64,000 nucleotides of DNA from Molanna angustata. Taxonomy: Eukaryota > Arthropoda > Insecta > Trichoptera > Molannidae. Where the stretch lies: the NCBI GenBank assembly GCA_963576475.1, contig OY754984.1:15083722-15147721 (forward strand). Reading direction: 5' to 3'. This document shows positions 59,750 to 64,000 of this stretch, one piece after another. The translations under genes were made by a program, and so were the position numbers. Under the pieces are notes generated by a model. It was not told the DNA's origin. It did no database searches and worked only from the letters and a program-made list of their open reading frames with translations. Within the stretch, counting starts at the first letter, position 1; each line of letters starts with the position of its first letter.

Positions 59750-60060
59750 CATTAAATAATTAATACCCACATACCATGGAGCCATGTCCTCTGCGGATTA
59801 GGTAAAGAAAACCGTACACCACACGTTCATCAAGCGTGTTCATCGCTTCTGTATTCGAACATCTCATATCTATACAATCTCTCCTTTTACACTGGTTCTT
59901 TGTATTCCTATCTTTTAGTATTTCATTAAGACGATCATCCCACTCTCAACAGGCAAAAAAATCTGCATAGTAAAAAGATCCACTCTTCCACTTTCACTTC
60001 TTTTACTCTCTTTCCATCTTTTTCAACTTTGTATATTTTCTACCAGTCCTTGCACATTAT
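59750..60060 (-). mobile_element. LINE tail, family A, strongly degenerate
   Basis: Plus-strand boxes ACCATGGAGCCATGTCCTCT, CGTGTTCATCGCTTCTGTAT and GACGATCATCCCACTC follow the order of the family A tail read in reverse. Roughly half of the positions have changed. Confidence 0.6.
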
Positions 60061-60564
60061 GGATTTGAGAACATCATATTATAATATTGATGATCTTAGA
60101 TGATTTGTGCCGAAATGAAACGCAAACGAAAATGAAAAAAAAACGAATACACAAGAATTAAAAAATTGGCCTATATTAATTTGAGGAGGAGTGCATTAAT
60201 ATATTCTGAAGCTGAGATCAATAACGACTCAAAATTTGTAAAAATATAGACAAATACAATATATGAAATAATTTTTATGAAATAGTTTCATAAACTTTTT
60301 TATTAAGTAATATTTTTTAGGGAAACTTATGCGTTTAACTGCCTATATTTACATTTTTTTTAAATATCGTAAAACGCCGAAACACCCCAACTAGATAAGT
60401 TAAATTTTATTTATAAGGTACATACATTATAGCAGTACATCTCAAACTTTTTTTAACAATTTTTTGTAAAATTTGAATTTAGTGACGACATCGTTTCATA
60501 CAATTTCTATGGCAATATACGCGACACAATATCTTATAGTTTGATGTTTAATCTTCATTCATAT
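60061..60564. other. AT-rich intergenic DNA
   Basis: Nothing recognised. Confidence 0.4.
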
Positions 60565-60690
60565 AGTTGTCGCCAAATATCTTGAACCATTTCGCCGAGA
60601 AGGGGAGCGATTTGTACGTAAACCAACGAAGCAAAAATACACAAATTTGTGCTCTGCGCACCCGGAAGCCTGGTTCAAGATATTTGGTGA
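60565..60690. mobile_element. Short element with palindromic ends, partner at 30,924-31,046
   Basis: GTCGCCAAATATCTTGAACC at the left end and GGTTCAAGATATTTGGTGAT at the right end are complementary. The interior matches the partner at GAGAAGGGG-GCGATTTG and CGTAAACCAACGAAGC. Confidence 0.8.
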
Positions 60691-61084
60691 TATTTATACA
60701 TAGCATCAAACTGTTTACATATTTGGGATAGTAAAAAAGAACTGACCTCCACAGAATCCTATCTTGATATATGTACCTATATATATTGTATAGAAAACAA
60801 AATATCTTAAATATTCAATAATTTGGATTTGAGTATATATTAGTTTGGTATGTATTCTTCAACTTACTATACATATAGGTACTATCGCTATCGACAGTTG
60901 GATCTCACGTGTTTCGTGCAACTAGTTGTACTGCTTGTTACTTAATTGACTGTGCATTTGTTTTCAATAAATAAAGTAAAAAATGAAAATAAATATAAGT
61001 AAATGGATGAAATTCAAAAGCTTGTTCAATATGAATCATAGGAGCACTCCAGCACAGCTGGAGAGGACATTTTAAGTTGCGTGA
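60691..61084. other. Intergenic DNA
   Basis: Nothing recognised. Confidence 0.35.
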
Positions 61085-61390
61085 GTGGATCATAGATGCA
61101 TATATCTAGATAAAAATCAGTTGGTGAGAGTCGCAGAAGGCCTTCGCTTAATAATGGACAGCGACAGGCTTAAAAAGATGAAGATATTTTCTTTGCTTTG
61201 GCATAACCATCTCAATGTGTTCGCTTCCGTTTTATCAATGGAATTCTTCTTTATCGTATATAGATTATTTCCTCAAGACTTCTTATTTCAATTGCACCAT
61301 ATCTGCTTTCGTGTATTTTCTATCGTGTTCAATAGTTAGGTATAACGTGCAAACGTTAAAGTCGGCACTACAATTGATTTGTTAAGTTAA
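61085..61390 (-). mobile_element. LINE fragment, family A, strongly degenerate
   Basis: The minus strand contains CATTGAGATGGTTATGCCA, CCATATCTGC and TCGTGTTCAATA-like pieces in the order expected of family A. The plus strand start (61,085-61,190) has a LINE-like frame VRVAEGLRLIMDSDR, perhaps from a second fragment. Confidence 0.4.
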
Positions 61391-61829
61391 TGGCAACTTG
61401 AACTTCCTTGTTAATTACATATAAATTTAATACATAGTATTTACAATACATTTGATCCCATACTAAGACCACATACTTAGTCCTTGACGGTGTTGAATGC
61501 TGCGGTAGCTAAGGGTTGCCACACTGAGAGAAAAGTTATCAAAATACAATTATACTGATTTAAAAAACATAATTTAAGTTTTCGTTAAATAAAATTGTAT
61601 AGGTTGTGTAAAAAAAAATAAATTATGAATTGTGCCCCGATGATGCTGGCAGAGACTAGCGAAAGCGCTTATGCCAATAAATTTTACTAGTTTGTGGATT
61701 AAAACCGCGTGTCATTATTTTTTACTAGCCTTTATGTCCCGCCGTTGGCCAAGAATGTAAAACTGTGAAGGAATAAGCAATCGTTTTTATAATGTTGTCA
61801 CCCAATTAGTTTGCAATATCGGACTATGA
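61391..61829. other. Intergenic DNA
   Basis: No gene or repeat recognised. Confidence 0.35.
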
Positions 61830-62560
61830 AAAGTGGTTTGAAATTTGATTGAGTTTAAGCAATGTAAAACGTTCAAGTGATGGCCACAACCCATTCTTTT
61901 TTATATATTGCTATAAAGTGTGAATGAAGTATAATATACAATTTCTGCACGCATGGACTACGCGAAATGGTTTTAAATATGACTGTTTATCAACGTTGTA
62001 AAGAGATTGGTTTGGCTACAACCCCCATTTTTAAATATTATCATCGAAAACAAATTGTATTATATACCTATTGAAAATTTAGTAATTTTGGATGTTGGAA
62101 TGTGGTTAAAATTTGATTAAATAATGTACTGAAAAGATCTAGTGTTGGTCACATCCCATTCGTTTTTATATTTTTTCATCAAGTGTGCATTATATTTTTG
62201 CACAATTATACTGATAGACTTAAAATTGACACAAAAGTCTACATTAACGAAGAAGAAAAAGACTTAAACTATAGTAAATAGATTTTAATTTGAATATAAA
62301 CGTTGTGAAGAGTTCAGTAATGGCCACAACCCCCATTATTTAAATATCGTCAACGAAATCAAATATGAAGGTGTTGAAAATTATTCAAAATAGGATGATA
62401 TAAATGGTTTAAATTTGATTAAACAAAAGTATTGAAAAGATTTTAGTGCAGATTACATCGTCACATCCCACATCCCATTCTATTTTTACATATGTATTTT
62501 CATCAAGTGTGCATATCGTTAATAATATTTCTGCACAATAGACTATTAGACTTAATACTA
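61830..62560 (+). repeat. Degenerate ~140-bp repeat, about five units
   Basis: A box of the type GGCCACAACCCATTCTTTTT recurs in altered form at 61,880, 62,010, 62,148, 62,318 and 62,465, each with ATTTGATT-like and CATCAAGTGTGCAT-like flanks. Units differ by many substitutions and indels. Confidence 0.65.
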
Positions 62561-62880
62561 ACTCAAAAGTCTAAATAAAAAAGAGAAGAATAAGTATAAG
62601 ACTATAAGAAATAGTTTGTATAAAAAACTATTTCAATGGTCTACATAAAATAAGAAAAAATACATAAAATAGAAGAATTAGACTATTGGAAATAGATTGT
62701 ATAAAAACTGACTAAAAGGTCTACATAAAAGAAGAAGAAGATTAATCCATAGGAAATAGTTTTGTATAAAATTCACCAAAGTTCTACATAAAATAAGAAA
62801 ACGAAGAAAAAGACTAAAGGAAATAGTTTGTGTAAAAACTGTAAAGTCTACATAAAATTAAGAAGAAAAAGAATTAGACT
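62560..62880 (+). repeat. Degenerate ~75-bp repeat, about five units
   Basis: GAAATAGTTTGTATAAAAA and TCTACATAAAATAAGAA words recur through the stretch with GAAGAA-rich joints. Confidence 0.65.
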
Positions 62881-63060
62881 CCATGAACCGTCGCTTCAGA
62901 CCCTTCAGTATCTCCCGTCCCTTCAATCAATCATTACGTCCCTTCCAATCAGGCCCTTCAGTACCTCCCGTCCCTTCAGGCCCTTTTATACCTCCCATCC
63001 CTTCAAGCCCTTTAGTGCATCCCTTCCCTTCATTACATCCCGTCCCTTCAGCCGCTTAAG
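62880..63060 (+). repeat. Pyrimidine-rich degenerate repeat
   Basis: CGTCCCTTCA-type words (CCCGTCCCTTCAGGCCCTT) recur at about 15-35 bp intervals. The open frame that crosses it gives an RPF-rich peptide and is not taken as a protein. Confidence 0.75.
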
Positions 63061-63710
63061 AAAAGTTTAAATCCAGAAACCATCCTGGAAGAACCGCGAA
63101 GAGATGAAAGGACCTTCTTTTCCCAGGATACTCCACCTTCAAAGGTAAAATGATTAAATACACGAAGAAGAAGAAGAAAAAAGTTTAAATCCAGATACCT
63201 GCGAAGATATGGAAGGAAAATTGGACCTTCTTCTCCCAGGATAGTCCACCTTCATAGGTAAAATGACCAAATGCACGATGAAGAAGAAAAAAGTTTATAT
63301 CCAAAAACCGTCTTGGAAGACTTGCGAAGAGTTGGAAGAACAGTTGGACCTTCTTCTCCCAGGATTCTCCAACTTCATAGGTAAAATGACCAAAAATACA
63401 CGAAGAAGAAGAAGGAAAAAGTTTAAATCCAGAAACCTGCGAAGAGATGGAAGGACAATTGGACCTTCTTTTCCCAGGTTAGTCCACCTTCATAGGTAAA
63501 ATGACCAAATACACGATGAAGAAGAAGAAGAAAAAAGTTTAAATCCAGGAACCGTCCTGGAAGACCTGCGAAGAGATGGAGAGACAGTCGGACCTTCGTT
63601 TCCCAGGATATTCCGCTTTCATTGGTAAAATGACCAAATACACGAAGAAGAAGAAGAATAAGAAAAAAATTTTAATCCAGAAACCATCCCGGGCATACGC
63701 TCGACAATTC
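63061..63710 (+). repeat. ~120-bp tandem repeat, five units plus a partial
   Basis: AAAAGTTTAAATCCAGAAAC-type starts occur near 63,061, 63,179, 63,289, 63,417, 63,537 and 63,667. Each unit contains GGACCTTCTTCTCCCAGGAT, CACCTTCATAGGTAAAATGA and a (GAA)n run of variable length. Confidence 0.9.
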
Positions 63711-64000
63711 ACCAAAGTTTCATTGTAATCGGACAAACTGTTTAGGAGCACATAGCATACATGCATCCATACATAAATAAATAAATAAAATAATTTTCCT
63801 ATAGGAAATCAGTAGGTATATTGTTGATTTGTAAGTAAATAGTATTAGGTAGGTACCTACCTACAACAATGTTCTAAATAAATTCGATTCATAACAAATT
63901 TTATTTGAATATCAGAATCTTTCCGTAACCATAGGTAACCATCGAACATATAAAATATTACTATCAAATGGGCTCGATACATTTTTTTGGATATGTAGGT
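63711..64000. other. Intergenic DNA to the window end
   Basis: 63,711-63,790 (TTCATTGTAATCGGACAAAC, then AATA repeats) is a repeat-tail signature on the plus strand. A GGTAGGTACCTACCTAC palindrome lies near 63,848. No gene. Confidence 0.4.

Noticed and set aside
62828..63070. Arg-Pro-Phe-rich 80-residue protein
   Set aside because: The frame is the translation of a CCTTC-rich degenerate repeat with no conserved start context.

Overview
This window looks like gene-poor, AT-rich nuclear DNA of an insect, most likely a moth or butterfly. The evidence is indirect: constant short motifs such as TAGGTACCTAC, tRNA-derived SINEs ending in (AATA)n, many 3'-anchored non-LTR retrotransposon tails, a Penelope-like element, and an insect-type MBD4 glycosylase gene with no methyl-CpG-binding domain. 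There is no operon structure, rRNA gene, CRISPR array or recognisable virus. The order Lepidoptera is inferred, not proven.

Only one cellular gene is convincing: the MBD4 homologue at 58,009-59,247 (+), a thymine/uracil DNA glycosylase of the HhH-GPD fold. A splice-acceptor-like site lies just upstream, so the visible exon may be the last of several. The best-preserved mobile-element coding region is a Penelope-like element (7,328-9,677). It has a reverse transcriptase, a GIY-YIG endonuclease, an inverted copy of its own 3' end, a hammerhead-like motif, and long (TA)n tracts on both sides.

Layout. 1-7,000: decayed LINE tails, two SINE families, a 12-copy 69-bp satellite. 7,000-10,000: Penelope element in (TA)n. 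10,000-17,700: dispersed repeats, hairpins, a 40-bp satellite, a 546-bp foldback element. 17,713-23,590: 178 uninterrupted copies of a 33-bp satellite. 25,977-28,187: 67 copies of an unrelated satellite, also 33 bp long. 28,400-34,500: MITE-like elements and an unusual CpG-containing degenerate repeat. 34,887-37,486: 26 copies of a 100-bp satellite. 37,500-44,100: LINE fragments and an old segmental duplication. 44,200-45,530: the oddest segment, nine GC-rich mini-hairpins all built on a GC-GNA-GC core. 45,500-57,100: LINE, SINE and MITE mosaic, including a LINE interrupted by a 354-bp insert with a 15-bp target-site duplication. 57,100-59,750: MBD4 and flanks. 59,750-64,000: degenerate LINE pieces and several families of degenerate tandem repeats.

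I grouped the LINE fragments by eye into working families A to E; these are labels for this window, not database names. All coordinates of repeat edges are approximate unless a duplication or inverted repeat fixes them.
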